DNA of 64,000 bases from Phycicoccus duodecadis (GTDB taxonomy: Bacteria > Actinomycetota > Actinomycetes > Actinomycetales > Dermatophilaceae): assembly GCF_002846495.1 (NCBI RefSeq), contig NZ_PJNE01000001.1:2170001-2234000 (forward strand), read 5' to 3'. Made by a program: the position numbers and the translations under genes. Numbering within the stretch: the stretch's first letter is position 1; every line of letters begins with the position of its first letter. The notes under the pieces were generated by a model. That model was given only the letters and a program-made list of their open reading frames with translations. It had not been told where the DNA came from and did not search any database. Below, piece by piece: positions 15,963 to 23,720 of this stretch.

Positions 15963-16949
15963 TCAGACGGTGACGACGGTGCCGGTGGCGGAGGACTCGA
16001 TGCAGGCCTCGGCGACCTTCACGGTGCGCATGCCCTGGGTCATCGTGACGATGTCGGCGTCCTTGCCCAGCACGGCGTCGCGGAACTGCTCGTGCTCGGT
16101 GCGCAGCGGCTCGGGCTTGCTGATGGCGAAGCGGACGACGTCACCCTCGGAGACGCCGCGGAACTTCGCGATGGCGTCCCACGAGGACTCGATCTCGCCG
16201 TTGGCGTGGAAGGTGAGGTCGGCGGTGAGGGTGTCGGCGACGAACGAGCCCTTGCTGCCGGTGATGACCGTGACGCGCTCCTTGAACGGCGAGAGCCAGT
16301 TCACGAGGTGGTTGGTGATGGCGCCCTTCGAGAGCTGGCCGACCACCGAGACCATGTCCTCGAACTCGCGGCCGGAGCGGTGCGTGGTGCGGGCCGCGAC
16401 CGAGGTGAACTCCTGCTGGGTCACCCAGGCGGTGAGGTCGATGTCGTGGGTGCCGAGGTCCTTGACCACGCCCACGTCGGCGATCCGCGCCGGGAACGGG
16501 CCCTGGCGCCGGGTGACGACCTGGTAGATCTCGCCGAGGTCGCCGGCCTCGATGCGCGCCCGCGCCTGCTGCAGCGCCGGGTTGTAGCGCTCGATGTGGC
16601 CGACCGCGCCGACCAGGCCCTTCGTCTCGAACGCCTCGGCCAGCGCCTGCGACGAGGCGGTGTCCTGGGCCAGCGGCTTCTCGATCATGGTGTGCACGCC
16701 GGCCTCGGCCAGGGCCAGGCCGATCTGCTCGTGGTAGATCGTGGGGACCGCGACCATGCAGTAGTCGAGCCCGTGCCCGATGAGGGCCTCGATGCTCTCC
16801 TCGACGGGCCGGCCGCCGGAGACGCCGTGGACGTCGCCGCCCGGGTCGGCGACCGCGACGAGCTCGACGCCCGGCAGGCTGCCGAGGACCCGGGCGTGGT
16901 GGCGCCCCATCATCCCGAGGCCGATGAGGCCCGCGCGCAGGTCGGCCAT
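15963..16949 (-). CDS. Gfo/Idh/MocA NAD-dependent sugar 3-dehydrogenase (WbpB/GnnA-like)
   Basis: The 328-residue protein has the Rossmann motif GLIGLGMMGRHHARVLG, the EKPLAQ motif that holds the conserved lysine, GHIERYNPALQ, and KDLGTHDIDLTAW with the catalytic histidine region. These mark NAD-dependent 3-oxidation of a UDP-sugar. WbpB acts on UDP-GlcNAcA, GnnA on UDP-GlcNAc. The product is the ketone used by the aminotransferase gene just upstream. ATG 16949 is the start because the Rossmann strand begins six residues later and the aminotransferase stop (16951-16953) is 1 nt away. It is the last gene of a tight leftward trio with the aminotransferase and the acetyltransferase. Which UDP-sugar it takes is not decided by what I can see. 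Confidence 0.85.
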   Translation of the reverse strand: MADLRAGLIGLGMMGRHHARVLGSLPGVELVAVADPGGDVHGVSGGRPVEESIEALIGHGLDYCMVAVPTIYHEQIGLALAEAGVHTMIEKPLAQDTASSQALAEAFETKGLVGAVGHIERYNPALQQARARIEAGDLGEIYQVVTRRQGPFPARIADVGVVKDLGTHDIDLTAWVTQQEFTSVAARTTHRSGREFEDMVSVVGQLSKGAITNHLVNWLSPFKERVTVITGSKGSFVADTLTADLTFHANGEIESSWDAIAKFRGVSEGDVVRFAISKPEPLRTEHEQFRDAVLGKDADIVTMTQGMRTVKVAEACIESSATGTVVTV

Positions 16950-16950
16950 G

Positions 16951-18039
16951 TCAGGCCCCGGCCTTCGCGAGCGCGTTGACGGCCTCCACGATGCGCTCGA
17001 GGTCGCCCTGGCTGAGCGACGGGTGCACCGGCAGCGAGAGGCACTCGCGGGCGGCGCGCTCGGTCTCGGGCAGGTCGACGTCGACCTGGAAGGGGGCGAG
17101 CCGGTGGTTGGGGACGGGGTAGAACATGCCGGAGCCGATGTTGTACTCCTCGCGCAGCGCGGCGGCCAGGCCGTCGCGGTCGCTCGCCACCCGCACCGTG
17201 TACTGGTGGTAGACGTGCTCGGCACCCGGGGCGACCGGGGGCACGGTGACGCCCTCGAGGTTCGCCGAGAGGAACGCCGCGTTCTGCTGGCGCTGGGCGG
17301 TCCAGCCGCCGACCTTGGTCAGCTGCACGCGGCCGATGGCGGCGTGGATGTCGGTCATGCGGTTGTTCAGGCCGACGACCTCGTTGTGGTACTGCTTCTC
17401 CATGCCCTGGTTGCGGTAGAGGCGCATGTTGCGCTCGATCTCGGCGTTCGCCACCGAGACCATGCCGCCCTCACCGGAGGTCATGTTCTTCGTGGGGTAG
17501 AGCGAGAACATCGCGAAGGTGCCGAAGGCGCCCACCGGGGTGCCGCCCAGCTTGGCGCCGTGCGCCTGGGCGGCGTCCTCGAAGACCTGGATGCCGTGCT
17601 TCTCGGCGATGGCCATGATGCGGTCCATCTTGGCCGGGTGCCCGTAGAGGTGCACCGGCATGACGCCCACGGTGCGCTCGGTGATGGAGGCCTCGATGGC
17701 CTCGGGCGAGAGGCAGAAGTCGTCGGCGTCGATGTCGGCGAAGATGGGCGTCGCGCCGGTGAGCGCCACCGAGTTGGCGGTGGCCGCGAAGGTGAAGGAC
17801 GGGACGATGACCTCGTCGCCGGCCTTGACCCCGCTGGACAGCAGGCCGAGGTGCTGGCCCGAGGTGCCGGAGTTGACCGCGACGCAGGCGCGCCCCAGCC
17901 CGAAGTGCGCGGAGAACTCCTCCTCGAAGGCCTTGACCTCCGGGCCCTGCGCGAGCATCCCGCTCCGCAAGACGCGGTCGACCGCGGCTCGCTCCTCGTC
18001 GCCGATGAGCGGCTTTGCAGGGGGGATGAACTCGGTCAC
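16951..18039 (-). CDS. DegT/DnrJ/EryC1/StrS PLP aminotransferase (WbpE/GnnB-like)
   Basis: The 362-residue PLP-dependent sugar aminotransferase adds an amino group, normally from glutamate, to a 3-keto nucleotide sugar. The PLP lysine is K184 in SLYPTKNMTSGEGG. The PLP-ring aspartate is D155 in FEDAAQAHG, and NSGTSG near 56-61 binds the phosphate. The GTG start at 18039 overlaps the stop of the acetyltransferase gene in a GTGA, and the protein begins EFIPPAKPLIGDEE as in relatives. Gene order acetyltransferase, aminotransferase, 3-dehydrogenase is that expected for a 3-acetamido-3-deoxy sugar pathway. Preceding longer in-frame sequence (to 18267) is only overlap with the neighbour and is left out. 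Confidence 0.9.
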   Translation of the reverse strand: MTEFIPPAKPLIGDEERAAVDRVLRSGMLAQGPEVKAFEEEFSAHFGLGRACVAVNSGTSGQHLGLLSSGVKAGDEVIVPSFTFAATANSVALTGATPIFADIDADDFCLSPEAIEASITERTVGVMPVHLYGHPAKMDRIMAIAEKHGIQVFEDAAQAHGAKLGGTPVGAFGTFAMFSLYPTKNMTSGEGGMVSVANAEIERNMRLYRNQGMEKQYHNEVVGLNNRMTDIHAAIGRVQLTKVGGWTAQRQQNAAFLSANLEGVTVPPVAPGAEHVYHQYTVRVASDRDGLAAALREEYNIGSGMFYPVPNHRLAPFQVDVDLPETERAARECLSLPVHPSLSQGDLERIVEAVNALAKAGA

Positions 18040-18632
18040 GGTGCAGCCTCCATCAGGCGGTCGTCGTCTTCGGTGTAGGTCTCGCCGGTCTTCGGACAGA
18101 CCCAGCGGCCTTCGCCCGACGGTTCCAGGGGCACGCCGGCGCGGCCGACCCATCGTAGCCGCCGGGCCGGGACACCGGCGACGAGGGCGAAGTCGGGGAC
18201 GTCCTTCACGACCACCGAACCGGCCGCCACCATCGCCCAGCGGCCGATGGTCACGGGGGCCACGCACACCGCGCGGGCCCCGATCGAGGAGCCCTCCTTG
18301 CAGGTGACGCCCACGGCCTCCCAGTCGTCGCCGCGCTTCAGGCTGCCGTCGGGAGCCACCGAGCGCGGGTAGTGGTCGTTGGTGAAGACCACGGCCGGCC
18401 CGACGAACACGCCGTCCTCGAGGACGGCCGGCTCGTAGACCAGGGCGTAGTTCTGCAGCTTGCAGTTGTCGCCCATCGTCACCCCGGTACCGACGTAGGC
18501 GCCGCGGCCGACGATGCAGTTCTCACCGAGGACGGCTCCCTCGCGGACCTGCGCGAGGTGCCAGACCGACGTCCCGTCGCCGAGGGTCGCCTCCGGCGAG
18601 ACGTCCGCGCTGTCCTGGACCCTGGTTGCCAT
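18036..18632 (-). CDS. Left-handed beta-helix (hexapeptide) sugar N-acetyltransferase (WbpD/WlbB-like)
   Basis: The 198-residue protein is an acetyl-CoA-dependent N-acetyltransferase of the hexapeptide-repeat class, active as a trimer. Repeats of the type VREGAVLGENCIVGRGAYVG and IGARAVCVAPVTIG build the beta helix. SVWHLAQV near the N-terminus and VFTNDHYPRS in the loop that carries the catalytic residues are typical of WbpD/WlbB enzymes, which acetylate the 3-amino group of UDP-GlcNAc3NA(A). It is first in the trio, preceded by CTCCTCCTGA on the plus strand, which is a strong minus-strand SD (AGGAGG), and a TAGGCT -10 box (18687-18692, minus). The C-terminal tail with WVCPKTGETYTEDD is also usual in this group. 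Confidence 0.9.
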   Translation of the reverse strand: MATRVQDSADVSPEATLGDGTSVWHLAQVREGAVLGENCIVGRGAYVGTGVTMGDNCKLQNYALVYEPAVLEDGVFVGPAVVFTNDHYPRSVAPDGSLKRGDDWEAVGVTCKEGSSIGARAVCVAPVTIGRWAMVAAGSVVVKDVPDFALVAGVPARRLRWVGRAGVPLEPSGEGRWVCPKTGETYTEDDDRLMEAAP

Positions 18633-18858
18633 CGGGGCTCCTCCTGACCGTGGGGTGCCGGCGCCGAGACCGGCCTTCTCCCCGCCAGCCTAGGGCCGGC
18701 GTGGGCCTGCTCCTAGTCGGGCGAGCGCCGCCTCCGGGCCGCTGTCGCGGGCGCACGGTTCGGCCCCGGCCCCGCCGGTCAACTAGGCTTGACGGGCCAC
18801 GGGATGCCGTCCGCGCGGCAGACCGGCCGCTACGACCGCGCTCCCCCCGCGCCCTTCC

Positions 18859-18864
18859 AGGAGG
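18859..18864 (+). promoter_or_regulatory. Strong Shine-Dalgarno deciding a TTG start
   Basis: AGGAGG at 18859-18864 stands 6 nt before TTG 18871, the first codon of the glycosyltransferase gene. It is the best ribosome-binding site in the locus and supports the rare start codon. Confidence 0.7.
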
Positions 18865-18870
18865 TCTCTC

Positions 18871-20223
18871 TTGTCCGTCGCAGCCCGCGGGAAGGCACCG
18901 CACGTCCTCTACGTGGCCTGGGGGTTCCCCCCCTGCCGGGGAGGCGGGGTGTACCGCGCACTGGCGACCACGAACGCGCTGGCGGCCGCGGGGTTCCGGG
19001 TCACCGTGCTCACCGCGACCCGTGAGACCTTCCTGCGCTACACCGGCGCCGACACCTCGCTCGAGGACCGCGTCGACCCCTCCATCGAGGTGGTCCGCGT
19101 GCCCTTCGAGTGGCCGGTGCTCGAGACCGACCTGCGCCGCTGGGGCGCCGGCCGCGCGTTCTTCCCCCGGCTGTGGCAGAAGTACCGCAAGCGGCTCGAC
19201 GTCAAGGACTTCCCGGAGGTGGGGTACGGCCCCTGGAAGGGCCCCCTCGAGGACGCCGCCCGGGCGCTGCACGCCGACGACCCGGTCGACCTGGTCGTCG
19301 CGTCGGCCAACCCCAACGTCGACTTCACGGTGGCCGAGTACCTGCACCGCACCGCCGGTGTCCCGTACGTCATGGACTACCGCGACGCCTGGACCCTCGA
19401 CGTGTTCACCGGCGAGCAGCTGCACCCCGACGACTCCCGGGTCGCCGAGCTCGAGCGCACCTACGTCGAGGGCGCCCGCGAGGTCTGGTTCGTCAACGAG
19501 CCCATCCGGGCCTGGCACCAGCAGCGCTACCCCGCCGCGGCCGACCGGATGCACGTGGTCGCCAACGGCTACGACCCCGAGTTCGCGCCCCGGGCCCGGC
19601 TCGAGCCGCCTCCGGCCGAGCGCCCCCTGACCTTCGGCTACATCGGCACCGTCAGCCCCAAGGTGCCCCTGGAGCCCTTCGCCGAGGGCTGGTCCCTGGC
19701 CCGGGGCCGCACCCCGGAGCTCGCGGGGGCCCGCGCGCAGATCTGGGGCTACCTGGGCTTCTACGCCACGCCCAGCCCGGCCCTCCAGCGCATCGTCGAC
19801 GCCCACGCCGACAGCGGCCTCGAGTACGCCGGGCCCCTCCCCAAGCAGGAGGTGCGCGGCGCCTACGACACCTTCGACGCCCTGCTGCTCATCCTGGGCA
19901 AGGGCCGCTACGTCACCAGCGGCAAGGTGTTCGAGTACACCGCCAGCGCGCTGCCCATCGTGTCGGTGCACGACCCCGGCAACGCGGCCTCCGACATCCT
20001 GCGCGACTACCCGCTGTGGTTCCCCGTGGCCGACCTCGAGCCCACGTCCGTCGCGGCCGCCGTCGAGGCCGCGGCCCACGCCGCCCGTCACGCCACGCCC
20101 GGACAGCGGGCGGCCTGCGCGGAGTTCGCCCGCGGCTACTCGCGCGACCTCCAGCTCCGCCCCCGGATGGGGGCCCTGGCCGCCGGGCTCGGCCACCGCG
20201 TCGACGAGGGGGTGCCGTCGTGA
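18871..20223 (+). CDS. GT-B glycosyltransferase of the surface glycan locus
   Basis: The 450-residue protein starts at TTG 18871 behind a perfect AGGAGG. Its N-terminus VLYVAWGFPPCRGGGVYRAL is the glycine-rich acceptor-side loop of GT4-like enzymes. The central VPYVMDYRDAWTLDVF and the C-terminal GKVFEYTASALPIVSV motif (a variant of the donor-binding E(x7)E-like region) complete the GT-B layout. No membrane span is visible, so it probably works at the inner face of the membrane on a lipid-linked acceptor. Its stop overlaps the GTG of the next gene (GTGA at 20220-20223). It is transcribed away from the acetyltransferase gene. Donor and acceptor are unknown. Confidence 0.82.
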   Translation: MSVAARGKAPHVLYVAWGFPPCRGGGVYRALATTNALAAAGFRVTVLTATRETFLRYTGADTSLEDRVDPSIEVVRVPFEWPVLETDLRRWGAGRAFFPRLWQKYRKRLDVKDFPEVGYGPWKGPLEDAARALHADDPVDLVVASANPNVDFTVAEYLHRTAGVPYVMDYRDAWTLDVFTGEQLHPDDSRVAELERTYVEGAREVWFVNEPIRAWHQQRYPAAADRMHVVANGYDPEFAPRARLEPPPAERPLTFGYIGTVSPKVPLEPFAEGWSLARGRTPELAGARAQIWGYLGFYATPSPALQRIVDAHADSGLEYAGPLPKQEVRGAYDTFDALLLILGKGRYVTSGKVFEYTASALPIVSVHDPGNAASDILRDYPLWFPVADLEPTSVAAAVEAAAHAARHATPGQRAACAEFARGYSRDLQLRPRMGALAAGLGHRVDEGVPS

Positions 20224-20879
20224 AGGTCGTCGTCCTCAGCTCCGCCCGCCGCACCACGCCGGCCTACGTCGCCTCCATCCGCGACCAGCTCGGTCTCGAC
20301 GACGTGCCGGACGCCCGGATGACGTGGGTGGCCCTGCACCATCCGCGCCGCCCCCTGCCCGGGCTCGACACCCATGTCACCGGGCCCGCCGCCGTGGTCC
20401 GCGGGCGGGCGCGGCTGGTCCCCGCCGGGCCGGCCCCGCTTCCCGGCGACGACGAGCCGACCGCCGAGGACGCCCGCACCGACGACGAGCGGGATGCCGA
20501 CGCGTCGTCCACCGGCCCGCGCCCGGCCGGCCCTCCGCAGCCGTTCGTCCGCCGGGCCCTGCACGGCGTGCGCTGGCGGGCCCGTCGTGCGCAGCGGGCC
20601 GCGGTGCAGCACCCGGTGGCGCAGCGCGTCGCCGGCAGCACCAAGGTGCGCCGCGTCCGGTCCGCGCTCACCCCCGGCGGTGCCGCCACCGTCTTCGCCG
20701 CCGGCACCCTGCGCTCCCCCGCGGTCAACTCCCTGGTGCGCCGCGCCGACGTGGTCGTCGCCCTCGACGCCCGCACCTACCGGGCCGCCTGGCTGCTGGC
20801 CCGGCGGCACCGCGGACCCGACGTGGTGGTGGGCACCGCGGCGGGCAAGGCCGCCGTCACCGTCCGCGCCGCGCGCTGA
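20220..20879 (+). CDS. Unknown protein coupled to a glycosyltransferase
   Basis: This 219-residue product starts at GTG 20220 inside the previous stop codon, so it is certainly read with the glycosyltransferase. I do not recognise the family. The N-terminal 45 residues (KVVVLSSARRTTPAYVASIR) look like a Rossmann-type first strand and helix. A Pro/Asp-rich, probably disordered linker follows at about 65-110. A basic helix (RRALHGVRWRARRAQRAA) comes next, then a C-terminal half with ADVVVALDARTYRAAWLLAR, resembling a piece of a GT-B or NTP-binding fold. It could be a shortened glycosyltransferase-like helper. No signal peptide is visible. The gene ends 19 nt before the opposing glycosyltransferase gene. 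Confidence 0.65.
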   Translation: MKVVVLSSARRTTPAYVASIRDQLGLDDVPDARMTWVALHHPRRPLPGLDTHVTGPAAVVRGRARLVPAGPAPLPGDDEPTAEDARTDDERDADASSTGPRPAGPPQPFVRRALHGVRWRARRAQRAAVQHPVAQRVAGSTKVRRVRSALTPGGAATVFAAGTLRSPAVNSLVRRADVVVALDARTYRAAWLLARRHRGPDVVVGTAAGKAAVTVRAAR

Positions 20880-20898
20880 GCCGTCCGCCCCGGCCCGC

Positions 20899-21996
20899 TC
20901 AGCCCCGTCGCACGAGCTCGGCCACGGCATCGGCCGCGGCGGCGTACGGGTCGGCGTGCTGCTGGGTCTCCTGGCGGGCCCGCGCGGCCGCACCGACCTC
21001 GCGGTGCCGCGACGGGTCGGCGGCCCAGGCCGTGAGCACGCGCGCGGTCGCGGCGCCGGCGCCGGGGCCGCTCGGGACGACCTCGCCCACCCCGGCCTCC
21101 CGCACGATGGCCGCCTGCCGGGGCAGGTCGGTGACCACGACCGGCAGCCCGCACGCGAGGTACTCGTAGAGCTTGCTGGGGACCGCGTCGCGGAAGGCCG
21201 GGGTGTCCTCGAGCAGCACCAGGCCGCACCACGCCCCCCGCGCCCAGCGCCACGCCTCGGCCGGCGGGCGACGGCCGTGCAGCCTCACGCGCCCGGCCAG
21301 GTCGTCGCGCTCCAGCCGGGCCGCGAGCTGCGCGGCGTCGGCGGCCGCCACCGGGCCGACGACGTCGAGGGTCCAGCCGGGGGCACCGGCCAGCGCGTCG
21401 AGCATCGCCCACAGCCCGCGGCTGGCCCGCACGTCGCCGACGTAGAGCGCGCGGGGCTGCTCGTCGGGCTCGGAGGGACCGGGCAGCATCGAGAGGTCGG
21501 GCAGGTTGCGCACCACCAGCCGATGCCGCGCGGAGCGCGGCGGCACGTGCTCGTCGGCGACCAGCACCAGGTCGCCGGCCCGCGCGGCGCGCCCCGCGAC
21601 GGCCACGAGCGCCCCCGCCAGGGCGCCGGTGACGCCGGTGGCCCAGGCGCGGTCGCGCAGCAGGGCGCCGTAGTCCTCGTGCACGTCGGCGACGACGGCG
21701 CGCCGGCGGGCGCGGCCGATGGCCGTGACGGCCACGAGGGCGTCGGGGTCGAGAGCGACCACGACCCTCCCGCGGGCCCGGGCGGCCGACACCACCGCGG
21801 TGAGGGGCCGGGCCCAGACGCGGCCCCGGGGGCGGGTGGTGACATGGGCCCCCTCCGGCCCGTCGGCGGGGTCACCCAGCCCGAGGACCTCGACCGAGAG
21901 CCCCCGCCGCCGGAAGGCGGCGACGAGCCGGTGCAGGCGGGCGTCGGCGACGTCGTGGCCGCTCGTGACGACACTGACGTCGGGCGGTGACCCCAC
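20899..21996 (-). CDS. GT-B glycosyltransferase
   Basis: The 365-residue protein begins at GTG 21996, 3 nt behind the ABC ATPase stop, so it belongs to the leftward export operon. The sequence has DVSVVTSGHDVADARLHRL at the start, VVADVHEDYGALL in the first domain, and the donor-site motif AVPSKLYEYLACGLPVVVTD in the second, all usual for GT4-like enzymes. It is somewhat small, and the acceptor domain is Ala/Arg-rich. It is the last gene after permease and ATPase. Probably adds one residue of the exported polymer; the sugar cannot be deduced. Confidence 0.82.
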   Translation of the reverse strand: MGSPPDVSVVTSGHDVADARLHRLVAAFRRRGLSVEVLGLGDPADGPEGAHVTTRPRGRVWARPLTAVVSAARARGRVVVALDPDALVAVTAIGRARRRAVVADVHEDYGALLRDRAWATGVTGALAGALVAVAGRAARAGDLVLVADEHVPPRSARHRLVVRNLPDLSMLPGPSEPDEQPRALYVGDVRASRGLWAMLDALAGAPGWTLDVVGPVAAADAAQLAARLERDDLAGRVRLHGRRPPAEAWRWARGAWCGLVLLEDTPAFRDAVPSKLYEYLACGLPVVVTDLPRQAAIVREAGVGEVVPSGPGAGAATARVLTAWAADPSRHREVGAAARARQETQQHADPYAAAADAVAELVRRG

Positions 21997-21999
21997 CGC

Positions 22000-22785
22000 T
22001 CAGAGGTCCTCGAGGATGACCGCGGAGCTGCCGACGTTGACGAACCTGGTGTACTCGGCGATGACGTCGTCGGGGGTGCCGCGCATCATCAGCTTGCCCT
22101 TGTGCAGCCAGATGACGTCGTTGCACAGCTGCTGGATGGAGGCGAGCGAGTGGCTGACGAGGAACATCGCCCGCGCGTTCTCACGCAGCTCGGCCATCTT
22201 GGCGGCGGCCTTGGTCTTGAAGTTCGCGTCGCCGGCCGAGAGGGCCTCGTCGATCATCAGGATGTCGGGGTCCATGTGCACCGCCACCGAGAACGCCAGG
22301 CGGCTGTACATCCCGGAGGAGTACGTGCGCATCGGGGCGTCGATGAACTCCTCGAGGTCGGCGAAGGCCGTGACCTCGTCGGCGCGGTCCTGGACCTCCT
22401 TGCGCGACAGCCCGCTCGCGAGGCCGCCGAGCACGATGTTCTCGCGGCCGCTGAGGTTGGCGTTGAAGCCGACCCCCAGCGAGAGCAGGGGGCTGACCCG
22501 GCCGTTGACCTCGATGCGCCCCTCGGTGGGGGGCAGGATGCCCGAGAGCGCGCGCATCAGGGTGGACTTGCCGGCGCCGTTGTTGCCGATGATCCCGAGC
22601 GCGGTGCCGTCGGGCACGTCGAACGAGACGTGCTGCAGGGCGTGGATCTCGCGGACCGCGCGTTGGCCCCGGCCCAGCCGCGTCACGGCGTTCTTGAGGG
22701 TCGGGACCCGCTCGAACGTGGTGCGGTAGGTGACCGAGAGGTCCTCGACCTTGACCGAGAGGTCAGATGCGGACAGCGAACTCAC
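22000..22785 (-). CDS. Polysaccharide ABC exporter ATPase (TagH/Wzt type, without C-terminal glycan-binding domain)
   Basis: The 261-residue ATPase has Walker A GNNGAGKST, the signature YSSGMYSRL (the SSGM form typical of polysaccharide and teichoic-acid exporters), Walker B ILMIDEALSAGD and the H-loop LVSHSL. It powers export of a lipid-linked glycan through the permease encoded just upstream. Its start lies inside the permease gene (23-bp overlap). The protein ends soon after the nucleotide-binding domain, with no Wzt-C carbohydrate-binding domain. That points to a TagGH-like mechanism in which chain end-modification is not sensed by the ATPase. Confidence 0.92.
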   Translation of the reverse strand: MSSLSASDLSVKVEDLSVTYRTTFERVPTLKNAVTRLGRGQRAVREIHALQHVSFDVPDGTALGIIGNNGAGKSTLMRALSGILPPTEGRIEVNGRVSPLLSLGVGFNANLSGRENIVLGGLASGLSRKEVQDRADEVTAFADLEEFIDAPMRTYSSGMYSRLAFSVAVHMDPDILMIDEALSAGDANFKTKAAAKMAELRENARAMFLVSHSLASIQQLCNDVIWLHKGKLMMRGTPDDVIAEYTRFVNVGSSAVILEDL

Positions 22786-23650
22786 GCTCCCTCGACATGA
22801 AGTAGAACGAGCCGACGGCCATCGAGAGCCCCGCCCAGAAGATGGCGAGGAGCCAGGTGGTCAGGCTCGGGACGGTGTTGTGCTGCAGGGCCTCGAGGTA
22901 GCCGCCGATGAGGCTGTACAGCGGGTTCAGGTACGACACGACCTCGATGTGCTTCTGGAAGCGGGCGGGGACGTCGTCGATGGTCCACAGGATCGGCGAG
23001 AGGTAGAGCCAGATGCGGTTGAAGTACGGCAGGAAGCTCGTGGTGTCGCGGAAGTAGACCTGCACGGTGGCGAAGAACGAGCCGACGCCGAGGGCGAACA
23101 CGATGATGAGGAACAGGAACGGCAGCGCCGCGAGCGTGCCCCAGCCGAACCTGGTCCCGGCGATGAGCTCGAAGACGAACAGCACCACCAGGGTCGGCAG
23201 GTACCGGAAGAACGCGGTGCGCACGGCGGAGAACGGCATCAGCAGGCGGGGGAAGGCGGTGTTGAGCAGCAGCTTGCCGCCGCCGACGACGGAGGACGCC
23301 CCCGAGCTCATCGACCCCGCGACGAAGTAGAAGATGAACAGCCCGGCGCAGAGCTGGGCGAAGAAGTCCATGCCCTTGTGGCCGCCGGCCAGGATGAACA
23401 CGAGCAGGAAGTAGACCCCCGCGAGGAGCAGCGGGTTGATGACGAGCCACAGCTGACCGAAGAAGGTCGTGGTGTTGGCGCCGCGCATGGTCGCCCGGGA
23501 GAGCTCGGTCGCGAACTCCTTGCGCCGCCACAGCTCACGCAGGTACGGGACGACGGGGGGCAGCCCTCCGCGGTGCGGGACGTACACGTGGTGAGTGGTG
23601 GTGAACTCGTTCTCGACCTCGCGGTCGTGGACCACCTGCTCGCTGGACAT
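22763..23650 (-). CDS. Polysaccharide ABC exporter permease (TagG/Wzm type, ABC-2 family)
   Basis: The 295-residue membrane protein has about six hydrophobic spans. The first cytoplasmic stretch reads PYLRELWRRKEFATELSRA, followed by TTFFGQLWLVINPLLL, a classic ABC-2 polysaccharide exporter start. VQVYFRDTTSFLPYFNRIW and LNPLYSLIGGYLEAL are further family landmarks. The start is set at ATG 23650 because GGAGAG lies 8 nt before it; a GTG at 23659 has no proper spacing. Together with the ATPase it flips the completed polymer across the membrane. A TACACT -10 box on the minus strand (23712-23707) in the short gap before it could start this part of the operon. Confidence 0.9.
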   Translation of the reverse strand: MSSEQVVHDREVENEFTTTHHVYVPHRGGLPPVVPYLRELWRRKEFATELSRATMRGANTTTFFGQLWLVINPLLLAGVYFLLVFILAGGHKGMDFFAQLCAGLFIFYFVAGSMSSGASSVVGGGKLLLNTAFPRLLMPFSAVRTAFFRYLPTLVVLFVFELIAGTRFGWGTLAALPFLFLIIVFALGVGSFFATVQVYFRDTTSFLPYFNRIWLYLSPILWTIDDVPARFQKHIEVVSYLNPLYSLIGGYLEALQHNTVPSLTTWLLAIFWAGLSMAVGSFYFMSREREFAVRI

Positions 23651-23720
23651 CGTGCTCACTCTCCGGGGGCGCCGGGCGCCGAGGCATCTGTTGGGTAGAC
23701 CGGGCAAGTGTAGTGGAGCC

